Part shown: positions 15,288-23,850 of the stretch, one piece after another
Layout of the letters: each line of letters starts with the position of its first letter
Numbering within the stretch: the stretch's first letter is position 1
Source: an uncultured Oscillospiraceae bacterium
GTDB lineage: Bacteria; Bacillota; Clostridia; Oscillospirales; Acutalibacteraceae
Direction of reading: 5' to 3'
DNA length: 64,000 nt
Assembly: GCA_900547095.1 (NCBI GenBank)
Contig: URFG01000001.1
Location: 1-64,000, forward strand
Program-made: the position numbers and the translations under genes
Notes under the pieces: model-generated
Told to the model about the DNA's origin: nothing
Database searches by the model: none
Seen by the model: the letters and a program-made list of their open reading frames with translations, nothing else

Positions 15288-17216
15288 TCAGTTTTCCTGC
15301 TTTGTAAAGCTGAGCAGACCGCCCGCTTTAAGTATATTTTTCTGCCTGTCGGTAAAATTGCAGGAAAGCGCTATTTTTTTGCCTTTTGTTTTATCTTCGA
15401 TTATAAGACTGCCGTCGTCAAGTCCCTCAAAGATATTGTCAAGGCAAAGCTCATCACCCTGATCTATTGTATCGTAATCGTCGGGATCAACAAAGGTCAA
15501 AGGCAGAATTCCCGAATTTATAAGGTTTGCAGCGTGAATTCTTGCAAAGCCTTTTGTTATCACCGCTCTCACTCCGAGATACATCGGCACCAAAGCCGCG
15601 TGTTCTCTCGATGAGCCCTGACCGTAATTCGTACCGCCGATAATAAAGCTTTCTTTAAGAGCTTTTGCCCTCTCGGGGAAATCCTTATCGCATACAGAAA
15701 AGCAGAACTGCGAAAGGTGGGGAATATTCGATCTGTAAGGCAGAATCTTAGAGCCTGCGGGCATAATGTGATCGGTGGTAATATTATCGCCGACTTTTAA
15801 AGAAACCTTTGCCGTGATCCGATCGCCGATAGGCTTCGAAACAGGGAACGGCTTGATATTCGGTCCTCTTAAAACCTCTGTTTTTTCAGCTGTTTCAATA
15901 TCTGCCGGAGCAAGAACTGCGTTGTCGTTAATATCGAAAACCTCGGGCAGCTTAATCTCGGGCATTTCTCCTAATAATCTCGGATCTGTTATCTCGCCGG
16001 TAAGCGCCGCCGCAACGGCTGTTTCGGGAGAGCAGAGATATACTTCCGCATCGGCTGTGCCGCTTCTGCCTAAGAAATTCCTGTTAAAGGTCCTTAAGCT
16101 CACGCCCTTTGAATTAGGTGAAAATCCCATTCCTATGCAGGGGCCGCAGGCACACTCTAAAAGCCTTGCGCCCGAAAGCAGAATATCTTCAAGCGCTCCG
16201 CATTTTGAAAGCATTGTAAGCACCTGTCTTGATCCCGGTGATACAGAAAGGCTTACATCGGGAGAAATTGTTTTTCCCTTTAAAAGCTTTGCCACTTTCA
16301 TCATATCTAAAAGCGAAGAGTTTGTACAGGATCCGATACACACCTGATTTACCTTAGTACCCTTAAGCGAGGATACTTTAACCACATTATCCGGCGAATG
16401 CGGACATGCAATAAGCGGCTCAAGCTCGCTTAAATCGATATCGATTATCTTGTCATATTCAGCGTCGGGATCGCTTTCAAGCGGAATATAATCCTCTGCT
16501 CTTCCCTGCGCCTTTAAAAATTCAAGCGTGATTTCGTCTGACGGGAATATCGAGGTCGTCGCTCCAAGCTCGGTTCCCATATTTGTTATAGTGGCTCTTT
16601 CGGGAACGGATAAGGTTTTAATTCCATCTCCGCCCCATTCGATTATAGCGCCCACTCCGCCTTTTACCGAGAGAATTCTCAATATTTCAAGGCTAATATC
16701 CTTAGCGCTGACAAACGGCTTTAATTTGCCCTTAAGGTTTACCTTGTACATTTTAGGCATTGTTATATAATAAGCGCCGCCGCCCATTGCCACGGCAACA
16801 TCCATTCCGCCTGCTCCCATAGCAAGCATTCCCATTCCGCCGCCTGTAGGAGTATGGCTGTCAGAGCCGATAAGCGTTTTGCCGGGGCGCGCAAATCTTT
16901 CGAGGTGCACCTGGTGGCAAATTCCGTTTCCGGGGCGGGAGAAGAATATTCCGTGCTTTTTAGCAACCGATTGGATATAGCGGTGATCGTCGGCATTTTC
17001 AAAGCCGGACTGCAAAGTGTTATGATCTATGTAAGCCAAGCTTTTTTCCGTTTTTACACGCTTTTGTCCCATTGTTTCAAATTCAAGATAAGCCATTGTT
17101 CCCGTGGCGTCCTGAGTAAGGGTCTGGTCGATTTTAAGTGCGACTTCACTGTCCACAGTCATATCGCCGCTTACAAGATGAGCCTTTATTATCTTTTGAG
17201 CTATCGTATATCCCAT
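15288..17216 (-). CDS. acn: Aconitate hydratase
   Basis: A 642-residue aconitase converting citrate to isocitrate with a 4Fe-4S cluster. Cluster cysteines are visible in VCIGSCTNSS (one) and CACGPCIGMG (two). Other hallmarks are GSDSHTPTGGGMGMLAMGAGG near residue 120, and the swivel-domain NYGQGSSREHAAL and GFARIHAANLINSGILPLTF segments near residue 530-575. The length fits the compact single-chain bacterial aconitase family rather than the 900-residue AcnA type. It starts three bases after the GntR stop and precedes icd, placing it in a citrate-to-2-oxoglutarate pathway. Confidence 0.96.
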   Translation of the reverse strand: MGYTIAQKIIKAHLVSGDMTVDSEVALKIDQTLTQDATGTMAYLEFETMGQKRVKTEKSLAYIDHNTLQSGFENADDHRYIQSVAKKHGIFFSRPGNGICHQVHLERFARPGKTLIGSDSHTPTGGGMGMLAMGAGGMDVAVAMGGGAYYITMPKMYKVNLKGKLKPFVSAKDISLEILRILSVKGGVGAIIEWGGDGIKTLSVPERATITNMGTELGATTSIFPSDEITLEFLKAQGRAEDYIPLESDPDAEYDKIIDIDLSELEPLIACPHSPDNVVKVSSLKGTKVNQVCIGSCTNSSLLDMMKVAKLLKGKTISPDVSLSVSPGSRQVLTMLSKCGALEDILLSGARLLECACGPCIGMGFSPNSKGVSLRTFNRNFLGRSGTADAEVYLCSPETAVAAALTGEITDPRLLGEMPEIKLPEVFDINDNAVLAPADIETAEKTEVLRGPNIKPFPVSKPIGDRITAKVSLKVGDNITTDHIMPAGSKILPYRSNIPHLSQFCFSVCDKDFPERAKALKESFIIGGTNYGQGSSREHAALVPMYLGVRAVITKGFARIHAANLINSGILPLTFVDPDDYDTIDQGDELCLDNIFEGLDDGSLIIEDKTKGKKIALSCNFTDRQKNILKAGGLLSFTKQEN

Positions 17217-17218
17217 AT

Positions 17219-17869
17219 TTATTCTCCTTTGAAATTTTCCGCAATATGATTAAAAGCATTCTGCACGTGCTTTATAGTAAGTTCATAAGCAAGAGCGGCG
17301 TCGTGATTTTCGATAGCCTTACTTATCGCCTTATGCTCGTCTACCGACTGCTGCGCTCTCGAACTGCTCTCGATAGAAGCTTTTCTGTATTTCTGTGCTT
17401 TTTTAAGCAGCGGCATTAATACGTCAAAGTAAACCGGACTTGAGCTTGCTTTGTAAATAGCGTCGTGAAAGCGGCTGTCCATATGTCTTATGTGGTCGGC
17501 GTCGTGCTTTGTGTTATAGAATTCCTGAAGCTCCACCGCCTCGTGAATTGCCCTTATCTGCTCGCTGGTTGCATTGAGCGCAGCGTCATAAGCCGCCATA
17601 CACTCTATTTTTTCTCTTATTTTATAAATATCCTTAATATCCTTGTCCGTAATACCCGTTACAAGCGAGCCTTTAGCGGTATCCTCTATCAAATGCTCCT
17701 GACCCAGCCTTCTTAAAGCTTCTCTAATCGGAGTTCTGCTCACTCCCATTTCGCTGCAAAGCCTGCTCTCGGTCAAAATTTCTCCGCGCTGATATTTTCC
17801 GCTTAATATATCCGCCTCTAACCTGTCAAATACCTGATCGGCTAAAGACACGGTCTTATGCTCTATCAT
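17219..17869 (-). CDS. GntR family regulator, FadR subfamily
   Basis: A 216-residue transcription factor. The winged helix-turn-helix lies at about 8-75 (LCSEMGVSRTPIREALRRL is the recognition region), followed by an all-helical FCD domain with the metal/effector His pattern (DSRFHDAIY, DEHKAI). FadR-type regulators bind TNGT-N(0-3)-ACNA palindromes and respond to small carboxylates. It is encoded inside the operon it probably controls, 13 bases after the Re-citrate synthase gene and 3 bases before aconitase. The palindrome at 19278-19289 fits as its operator. The effector could be citrate or a related acid; that is inference. Confidence 0.92.
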   Translation of the reverse strand: MIEHKTVSLADQVFDRLEADILSGKYQRGEILTESRLCSEMGVSRTPIREALRRLGQEHLIEDTAKGSLVTGITDKDIKDIYKIREKIECMAAYDAALNATSEQIRAIHEAVELQEFYNTKHDADHIRHMDSRFHDAIYKASSSPVYFDVLMPLLKKAQKYRKASIESSSRAQQSVDEHKAISKAIENHDAALAYELTIKHVQNAFNHIAENFKGE

Positions 17870-17881
17870 ATAATTCTCCTT

Positions 17882-19258
17882 TTATAAACGGCGAAGTCTG
17901 CCGTCGGTAATCTTTTCAAGCATTTCCTCAAGCTCCGCGGTGGAAAGAGTGGTTTGTCTGCCGTCTTCATATTCCTTATCTATAAGCTCTTTCATTTTAA
18001 TGACCGTTTCGCTTTTCTTGTCCACTGCCTCGCTGCCTGAAAGACCGTAATTCTGATTTATCCAATAAGCAATTCCCGCAAGTCCCGAAGCCTTTCCGAT
18101 AAGCACCGAAACAGGGCGGTTGAGAATTTTGCCGGTATTGAAAATATTGTATATTTCCTCGTCTTTCATAAGACCGTCGGCGTGAATTCCCGCTCGCGTT
18201 ACATTGAAATTCTTTCCTACAAACGGCGTCATCGGAGGGATTTTATATCCTATCTCTTTTTTGAAATAATCTGCGATCTCGGTTATCACAGTCGGATCCA
18301 TTCCGTCAAAAGAGCCTCTGAGCGACGCATATTCCATAACCATTGCTTCAAGAGGGATATTTCCCGTTCGCTCGCCTATTCCGAGCAGCGAACAGTTTAC
18401 TCCCGAAGCGCCGTAAAGCCAAGCTGTCGACGCATTTGCCACAGCTTTATAAAAATCGTTATGTCCGTGCCACTCAAGCATATCGCTCGTAACATCGGAA
18501 TAGTGCTGTAAGCCGTAAATAATTCCCGGCACACTTCTCGGAAGCGCGACCTCCGGGTAAGGCACTCCGTAACCCATAGTATCGCAGGCCCTTATTCTAA
18601 CTGGGATTCCCGCATCTCTTGACATTTTCATAAGCTCGTTTACAAAAGGCACAACAAATCCGTAAAAATCGGCTCTCGTGATATCTTCAAGATGGCACCT
18701 CGGCATAACTCCTGCCTCAAACGCCTCGGAAACAGCCGCTAAATATGTATCCATAGCTTGCTTTCTTGTCATTTTAAGCTTTTTAAAGATATGATAGTCA
18801 CTGCAGGAAACAAGAATTCCCGTTTCCCTTATCCCTAGATCCTTAACAAGCTTAAAATCTTCCTTGCTTGCTCTTATCCAGGTTGTGATTTCCGGGAATT
18901 TAAGCCCTAATTCCTGACACTTTTCAATGGCTTTTCTGTCCTTTTTGCTGTAAACGAAAAATTCCGTCTGCCTGATAATTCCGTAAGGGCCTCCGAGCCT
19001 TGACATAAATTTGTAAAGCTCCGCTATCTGCTCTACGCTGTACGGCTCTACGGACTGCTGACCGTCACGCAAAGATGTATCGGTAATCCAGATATCTTTA
19101 GGCATTCCGAGCGGAACACGGCGGTGGTTGAAAGCAATTCTCGGCACATCGTCATAGCTGTAAAAATCCCTGTATAAATTAGGATCGCTCACATCCTGCA
19201 GAGAGTATTTATATGTATCCTGCTCAAGCAGGTTGGTTTTATCCGATATTTCAAGCAT
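17882..19258 (-). CDS. Re-citrate synthase
   Basis: A 458-residue HMGL-like barrel protein related to 2-isopropylmalate and homocitrate synthases, closest in overall pattern to the Re-face citrate synthase first characterised in Clostridium kluyveri. The metal-binding motif DTSLRDGQQS starts near residue 58, the HxHND metal site (HGHND) lies near 272, and GIHADGLMKDEEIYN lies near 365. The long N-terminal segment before the barrel and the absence of a LeuA regulatory domain support Re-citrate synthase over LeuA. Its operon partners (aconitase, isocitrate dehydrogenase) complete the route from oxaloacetate and acetyl-CoA to 2-oxoglutarate. No si-type citrate synthase is in the window. Confidence 0.88.
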   Translation of the reverse strand: MLEISDKTNLLEQDTYKYSLQDVSDPNLYRDFYSYDDVPRIAFNHRRVPLGMPKDIWITDTSLRDGQQSVEPYSVEQIAELYKFMSRLGGPYGIIRQTEFFVYSKKDRKAIEKCQELGLKFPEITTWIRASKEDFKLVKDLGIRETGILVSCSDYHIFKKLKMTRKQAMDTYLAAVSEAFEAGVMPRCHLEDITRADFYGFVVPFVNELMKMSRDAGIPVRIRACDTMGYGVPYPEVALPRSVPGIIYGLQHYSDVTSDMLEWHGHNDFYKAVANASTAWLYGASGVNCSLLGIGERTGNIPLEAMVMEYASLRGSFDGMDPTVITEIADYFKKEIGYKIPPMTPFVGKNFNVTRAGIHADGLMKDEEIYNIFNTGKILNRPVSVLIGKASGLAGIAYWINQNYGLSGSEAVDKKSETVIKMKELIDKEYEDGRQTTLSTAELEEMLEKITDGRLRRL

Positions 19259-19277
19259 ATTATCACCCTAAACTTTT

Positions 19278-19316
19278 ATTGTATACAATTATACACCTAT
19301 TCAGTTATACTGTCAA
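19278..19316 (-). promoter_or_regulatory. Consensus promoter with FadR-type operator for the Re-citrate synthase operon
   Basis: On the minus strand a perfect TTGACA (19311-19316) and a perfect TATAAT (19288-19293) are 17 bases apart. The palindrome ATTGTATACAAT (19278-19289) overlaps the end of the -10 box and extends over the likely start site. It matches the TNGT-NN-ACNA FadR-family operator pattern. Such a position would give simple steric repression. The -35 box overlaps the stop codon of the upstream PBP gene. Confidence 0.75.
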
Positions 19317-20911
19317 GAGTCTGTTTCAAGTCTTGTAATTCCGTCGGCAATTTCCGCAAAAGCTCCGGCTGTCTGCTTAGTAGTTCCGCCCTCGCTTAAG
19401 ATTATCACAACATATTTCGGCTTTTCAAGAGGGAAAAATCCGCAAAACCAGCTGTTGTTAATCTCTTTTCCGTTTTTAAAATATCTTCCCGTCTGCGCGG
19501 TCGCGGTTTTTCCCGCGGCTGTGCAAAGCTGCGGTTTTGCAGCCTCGCCCGTTCCCTCGTCTATAACCGATGAAAGATATTCCTTTAAAATATCGGCTGT
19601 TTTTTCACTCATAACTCGGGTGGGATTGAGCTTTTCATATTCGGTTATCGTTCCGTTTTTCGTGGTGCTTTTAATAATATGGGGAATATTGTAACTGCCT
19701 GAGTTTGCAATAGCCGAATAAAGCGTGAGCATTGAAACCGGGCTTAATAAAAAATATCCCTGTCCTATCGAGAAATTTGCAAGCAGTGCCGGATTTTCAA
19801 GGGATTTTAAATCGGGCATCGTACCGGGAGTAGTAAAAATATTATCGGCAATTTTAATTTCTCTTCCGAAATTAAGAGATGATGCCATATCGTAAATAGC
19901 TTTGCTGCCTAACTCCTGCCCTAAATTATAAAAGAAAGTGTTGCACGAAAAGGTAAGCGCGCTTTTAAGATCCATAAGCCCGTGGCCGTCGGCTTTGTGA
20001 CAGTTAAAGTCACGGTCGACTATGCGGGTTTTGCCTGTGCAGGTATAAGAAAAATTTTGCTTGTTTTTCGAAAATGCCGCCGCGGCTACGCACGGTTTGA
20101 AAACAGATCCCACGCTGAAGCTCGCAAGCGCACGGTTTAAAAGAGGGGCGTCTTCGCTTTTTAAATAATCCTGTAAATTTGCTGTGTTAAATGCAGGCTT
20201 TGAAAGCATGGCAACGATTTCGCCGGTAGCCGCCTCGCTTATGACCACTGCGCCTTTCTCAATACTCTTTGCAGCCATTTCCGCTATTTTTTGAATATTC
20301 AAATCAAAGGTCGTGACCACATTATTGCTCACCTTTTCGGTATTTTCAAATTCAGGCTCTATTCCTTTTAAAACCTCGCCCTTGCCGTTTAAATAAAATA
20401 TTGCGCTTTGCTCTTCAGAGCTGTATAAAATATCATCATACGCGGCCTCTATTCCGCATGCCCCATGCCCCGAAGAATCGGTGTATCCTATAATATGTTC
20501 AAAATAAGAATTATCAGGATCATTTAAGGACACTGTAAAGCATTTTATTCCGTCGGCGCTGATGTCTTTCGGAACTTCCAAAAGAACGGGTTTATTCTTT
20601 TTAAGCTTTTCGAGCGCACTTTTAAGCTCCTCTCCTTTTAAAACAGAGCTTAGCTTGCTTACTGCCTGCGGCGTGGGAGATACAGCCGCAAGTATTTTTG
20701 TTTTGTTATTCGTCAGCAAAACGCGGTTTCTGTCGTACACAGAGCCGCGCTTAATCCCTATTTTTATCTTATATCTGCTCTGGCTCTCCTGCGCCGCCGT
20801 AAGGCTTTCGTCAGTCGCTACCACGGCAACCCTTAAAATACAGCTAAGCAAAAACAGCATTACTGTAAAAAAAGCTGTTACCGACCTTTTTGCAAAAATC
20901 TTTTCACTCAA
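19313..20911 (-). CDS. Class B penicillin-binding protein (PbpA/SpoVD-like transpeptidase)
   Basis: A peptidoglycan transpeptidase with one N-terminal membrane anchor (about residues 11-32), a dimerisation/pedestal region and a transpeptidase domain. A TTG at 20911 gives 532 residues and places SxxK at S269-K272, SxN at S322-C323-N324, and the third motif as K468-T469-A470 instead of the usual KTG. An upstream in-frame ATG at 21010 would read through the terminator hairpin at 20920-20956, and I reject it. The Shine-Dalgarno candidate AGAGGG sits in the 3' arm of that hairpin. It follows the DUF1854 gene. The family is secure; the start and any sporulation role are not. Confidence 0.85.
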   Translation of the reverse strand: MSEKIFAKRSVTAFFTVMLFLLSCILRVAVVATDESLTAAQESQSRYKIKIGIKRGSVYDRNRVLLTNNKTKILAAVSPTPQAVSKLSSVLKGEELKSALEKLKKNKPVLLEVPKDISADGIKCFTVSLNDPDNSYFEHIIGYTDSSGHGACGIEAAYDDILYSSEEQSAIFYLNGKGEVLKGIEPEFENTEKVSNNVVTTFDLNIQKIAEMAAKSIEKGAVVISEAATGEIVAMLSKPAFNTANLQDYLKSEDAPLLNRALASFSVGSVFKPCVAAAAFSKNKQNFSYTCTGKTRIVDRDFNCHKADGHGLMDLKSALTFSCNTFFYNLGQELGSKAIYDMASSLNFGREIKIADNIFTTPGTMPDLKSLENPALLANFSIGQGYFLLSPVSMLTLYSAIANSGSYNIPHIIKSTTKNGTITEYEKLNPTRVMSEKTADILKEYLSSVIDEGTGEAAKPQLCTAAGKTATAQTGRYFKNGKEINNSWFCGFFPLEKPKYVVIILSEGGTTKQTAGAFAEIADGITRLETDS

Positions 20912-20956
20912 AAAAACACGCCCTCTTTCCTGTTTATTATTGACAGGAAAGAGGGC
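20911..20956 (-). terminator. Terminator hairpin between DUF1854 and PBP genes
   Basis: A perfect 13-base stem (20920-20932 with 20944-20956) and an 11-base loop, followed on the minus strand by GTG and a run of six or more T. The probable PBP ribosome binding site and TTG start lie in the 3' arm and T run. Confidence 0.8.
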
Positions 20957-20969
20957 TGTTATTAAACCG

Positions 20970-21458
20970 TCAGAGAAGATAATGATCAATAAGCTTATGA
21001 TTGATTTCAAATAAGTTTTCTATTTCATAGCGGTTATCAAAATTATCGCGGATAAGAATTCTGTTGTTTTTAAGCATTTTTATATTCCGCGAATAATTTG
21101 ATACTTCAAAAACGCACTCTCCGCGGTCGGTTTCCACATCAAGCTTAAGCGCCGCTCCTATATCTTTAGCGCTTATTATCCTTGTTATCTTTGGAATAAA
21201 ATAATAATCTTTAAGATAATCGGATAAGGCTTTTTTGCTTTCTTTCGATAATTTATCGATATCTTTTATTATCGCAATTTCTTTGCTTTGAGAATCAAAA
21301 AGCACAATAAAATTATCTTTTGCCGACATCGGGAAAAGTCGCCTGGCAGAAAGCGAAGTAAAGCTTTTTCCGTCAGAAAGTTTTAGGCTTAATGAATTTT
21401 CGGAATTAACAGAGATCATAGCGCTTGAATCTTCAATATAGAATCTATCTGTATTCAT
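20970..21458 (-). CDS. DUF1854 domain protein
   Basis: A 162-residue soluble protein of the DUF1854 family, made mostly of beta strands with the conserved SARRLFP segment near residue 38 and an IIKDIDKLS stretch followed by LKDYYFIPKITRI near residues 63-93. It has no membrane segment or signal peptide. It overlaps the ABC transporter gene upstream by 4 bases. DUF1854 is repeatedly found beside this type of ABC exporter (established for cyanophycin-associated loci of proteobacteria, as I recall), so it is probably a partner or accessory subunit. No cyanophycin synthetase or cyanophycinase is present here, so the substrate is open. Confidence 0.85.
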   Translation of the reverse strand: MNTDRFYIEDSSAMISVNSENSLSLKLSDGKSFTSLSARRLFPMSAKDNFIVLFDSQSKEIAIIKDIDKLSKESKKALSDYLKDYYFIPKITRIISAKDIGAALKLDVETDRGECVFEVSNYSRNIKMLKNNRILIRDNFDNRYEIENLFEINHKLIDHYLL

Positions 21459-23701
21459 ACTTTCACCCGCTCTTTTGTACTTTTTTTCTGCAGCATTTCC
21501 GCCATTCCCTGAATTTCCACCAAACGGTAATACTTACCTTTTTTCTCCATAAGCTCATCGGGAGTTCCGCATTCTATTATTCTGCCTTTATCGAGAACAA
21601 CAATTTTATTTGCTTTCCTAAGCGTTGAAAGCCTGTGAGCAATCATAATAGTGGTTCTGCCCGAAACCAGGCGCTCTATAGCCTCCTGAATAAGGTGCTC
21701 GGTTTCGCTGTCCACAGAAGCGGTTGCCTCGTCGAATATCAGTAACGACGGGTTTTTAAGCACCGCTCTAGCAATCGAAAGCCTTTGCTTTTCTCCTCCC
21801 GAAAGCCCTATTCCTCTTTCTCCGAGCATAGCGTCATACCCGTCAGGCATACGGGAAATAAAAGAGTGAGCATTAGCGATATCGGCAGACTCTATGACCT
21901 GCTCAACCGACGCTTCGGGATCGGAAAATGCGATATTATTATATACCGTATCGTTAAACATCGTCGGCTCCTGCTGAACAAATCCTATCTGATCGCGGTA
22001 GCTTTTAAGATCGATATTTTTTATATTCTTACCGTCAACATATATCTCGCCGTCGTAATTATCATAAAATCTCATAAGAAGATTTATCATTGTGCTTTTG
22101 CCCGAACCCGTAGTTCCTACTACACCGACAATATCTCCCGGCTCTATGGTAAGATTTATATTATCGAGCGTCTTTTTGGTGCGGTCGAATGAGAAATTCA
22201 CATTCTTAAATTCGATTTTACCCTCTATTTTTTCGATATTATTGCCTTTCCCGAAATCGCGCTCGGTGTCTGCGTCTATAATATCAAGCACTCTTTCGAT
22301 AGAGGTCAGAGCCTGCTGATATTTATCGGAAATATTTGCAAAAAATCTCACAGGCACATAAAACTGCGCCGCATAGGAAATAAACGAAACTAAAAGACCA
22401 ACGGACATATTGCTGTTTCCGCCTATTACCAGCTCTCCGCCGAATCCCCAGATTATCAGCGATCCCATTGAAACGAGCATTGTGATAACGTGCGGAAAGA
22501 CCGTGTTTAAGGCCGACGCATTTTTTCTCTCTTTGTAAAGCTTATCGTTTATATCCTCGAATTTATTTATTGTTCTTTCTTCGCCGGTAAAAGATTTTAT
22601 TATTCTTATTCCCGGAATTGAATCGCAGAGCATAGAATTCACTGCCGAAGATCTCATCCAAATTCTGTGGTAAATAGGTCTTACCTTTTTGCTGAACCAC
22701 TTTGAACCGATAACGATTATCGGAATCGGAGTAAGTGAAAGTATCGTCAGCTTCCAGTTAAGAGCAAGCATAATTATGATGATTCCGATCATTGTAAGAA
22801 ACTGAACTATAGCTTCCTGAGTGATCGTCATCATAAAATTGTTTATCGTGTTAGTATCTCCGCTTATCCTGGAAGTAATTGAGCCGGTGCTGGTTTTATC
22901 AAAAAAGGATATCGGAAGATACTGAGTTTTTTTATAAACATCGTTTCTTAAATGCGTAACTATCCTGTTTCCGGCATTATCCATAAGATATCCTCTCACC
23001 GAGCCGAGAACGCACTGAAGAAGATATAAAAACAAGAGCAGTCCCACAAGCGTAAAAAGCTTTTTGATATCCGAGTTCGGCAAAACATCGTCAACCAAAG
23101 TTTTTGTTATATAAGGAGGCACAAGCAGCGAAGATGTCGCAACGCCCGACATTATAAGACAAAGTATTAGCACCCATTTTTCGGGAGCGATATAACCCCA
23201 AAGCTTTTTAAGTATTTTTCCTTTTCCAAGGCAATGAACGCATTCAGCTCCCGGCCTTATAAGAGGTGCTCCGCAGTTTTTGCAGATGCAGTGCGTTTTT
23301 TCGATCGCCTCTGTAATACCGCTTATTACTTCCTCATTTGTCTCGCCGCTTTTAATGAGGTTTAGCTGATCACAGATCGATTCCATCATTCCCACAACGC
23401 CGAAGCTGAATTTCATAACAGTTTCGCCGTTTATTATAAGGCTTGCAATTCCGTAATTTCTGCTTACTTCCGCAAACTCTACGTCCTTTAATGAAACAAA
23501 AAAGCCGCTGTCGGGATTTCCACTTTCCTCAACGCAAAAAAGACGATCTTCGGTAAAAACCAACGCCGATTCGCCAAAGGTTGAGTCGAGCAAAATATCG
23601 CCGACAACAGCTATCAGAGCTTCTTCATTGTCCGCAAGTGCTTGTTCGATCCGTCGTCGCATTCGATCGGAAATTTCTTTGTTACTGACAATTTTATTCA
23701 T
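21455..23701 (-). CDS. ABC exporter with N-terminal PH-like and zinc-ribbon domains
   Basis: A 748-residue full-length half-transporter with fused membrane and ATPase domains. The start MNKIVSNKE at 23701 is chosen because AGGGTG lies upstream of it; an open frame reaches 23782 without a good site. About 130 N-terminal residues form a beta-rich domain unlike ordinary exporters, then a four-cysteine ribbon (CxxC at CKNC and CVHC), then six transmembrane helices (about 175-460) and the ATPase with GTTGSGKST, LSGGEKQR and LLIFDEATASVD. It exports an unknown substrate and is translationally coupled to DUF1854. Its promoter is at 23754-23782. Confidence 0.9.
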   Translation of the reverse strand: MNKIVSNKEISDRMRRRIEQALADNEEALIAVVGDILLDSTFGESALVFTEDRLFCVEESGNPDSGFFVSLKDVEFAEVSRNYGIASLIINGETVMKFSFGVVGMMESICDQLNLIKSGETNEEVISGITEAIEKTHCICKNCGAPLIRPGAECVHCLGKGKILKKLWGYIAPEKWVLILCLIMSGVATSSLLVPPYITKTLVDDVLPNSDIKKLFTLVGLLLFLYLLQCVLGSVRGYLMDNAGNRIVTHLRNDVYKKTQYLPISFFDKTSTGSITSRISGDTNTINNFMMTITQEAIVQFLTMIGIIIIMLALNWKLTILSLTPIPIIVIGSKWFSKKVRPIYHRIWMRSSAVNSMLCDSIPGIRIIKSFTGEERTINKFEDINDKLYKERKNASALNTVFPHVITMLVSMGSLIIWGFGGELVIGGNSNMSVGLLVSFISYAAQFYVPVRFFANISDKYQQALTSIERVLDIIDADTERDFGKGNNIEKIEGKIEFKNVNFSFDRTKKTLDNINLTIEPGDIVGVVGTTGSGKSTMINLLMRFYDNYDGEIYVDGKNIKNIDLKSYRDQIGFVQQEPTMFNDTVYNNIAFSDPEASVEQVIESADIANAHSFISRMPDGYDAMLGERGIGLSGGEKQRLSIARAVLKNPSLLIFDEATASVDSETEHLIQEAIERLVSGRTTIMIAHRLSTLRKANKIVVLDKGRIIECGTPDELMEKKGKYYRLVEIQGMAEMLQKKSTKERVKV

Positions 23702-23753
23702 TTTTATCACCCTTAAAAAGACGAATTTTTTTAACCTTTTGTCTTTCGGGTAG

Positions 23754-23782
23754 ATTTTAGCACAGTGTTTTTTTAATTGCAA
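23754..23782 (-). promoter_or_regulatory. Promoter of the ABC-DUF1854 unit
   Basis: Minus-strand TTGCAA (23777-23782) and TAAAAT (23754-23759) are separated by 17 bases. It leaves a leader of about 45 bases before the ATG at 23701. Confidence 0.65.
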
Positions 23783-23850
23783 CTAAATTTCAATATCTTT
23801 TTATATTTTCCTAAATATGAAAAGTGATCTTAAAATAAAGCTTAACTTTT

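Noticed and set aside
20912..21010. Upstream ATG start of the PBP
   Set aside because: It reads through a terminator hairpin and has no ribosome binding site; residues before the membrane anchor look unrelated to PBPs.
20970..23782. Cyanophycin metabolism locus
   Set aside because: DUF1854 and this exporter type suggest it, but no cyanophycin synthetase or cyanophycinase is present.
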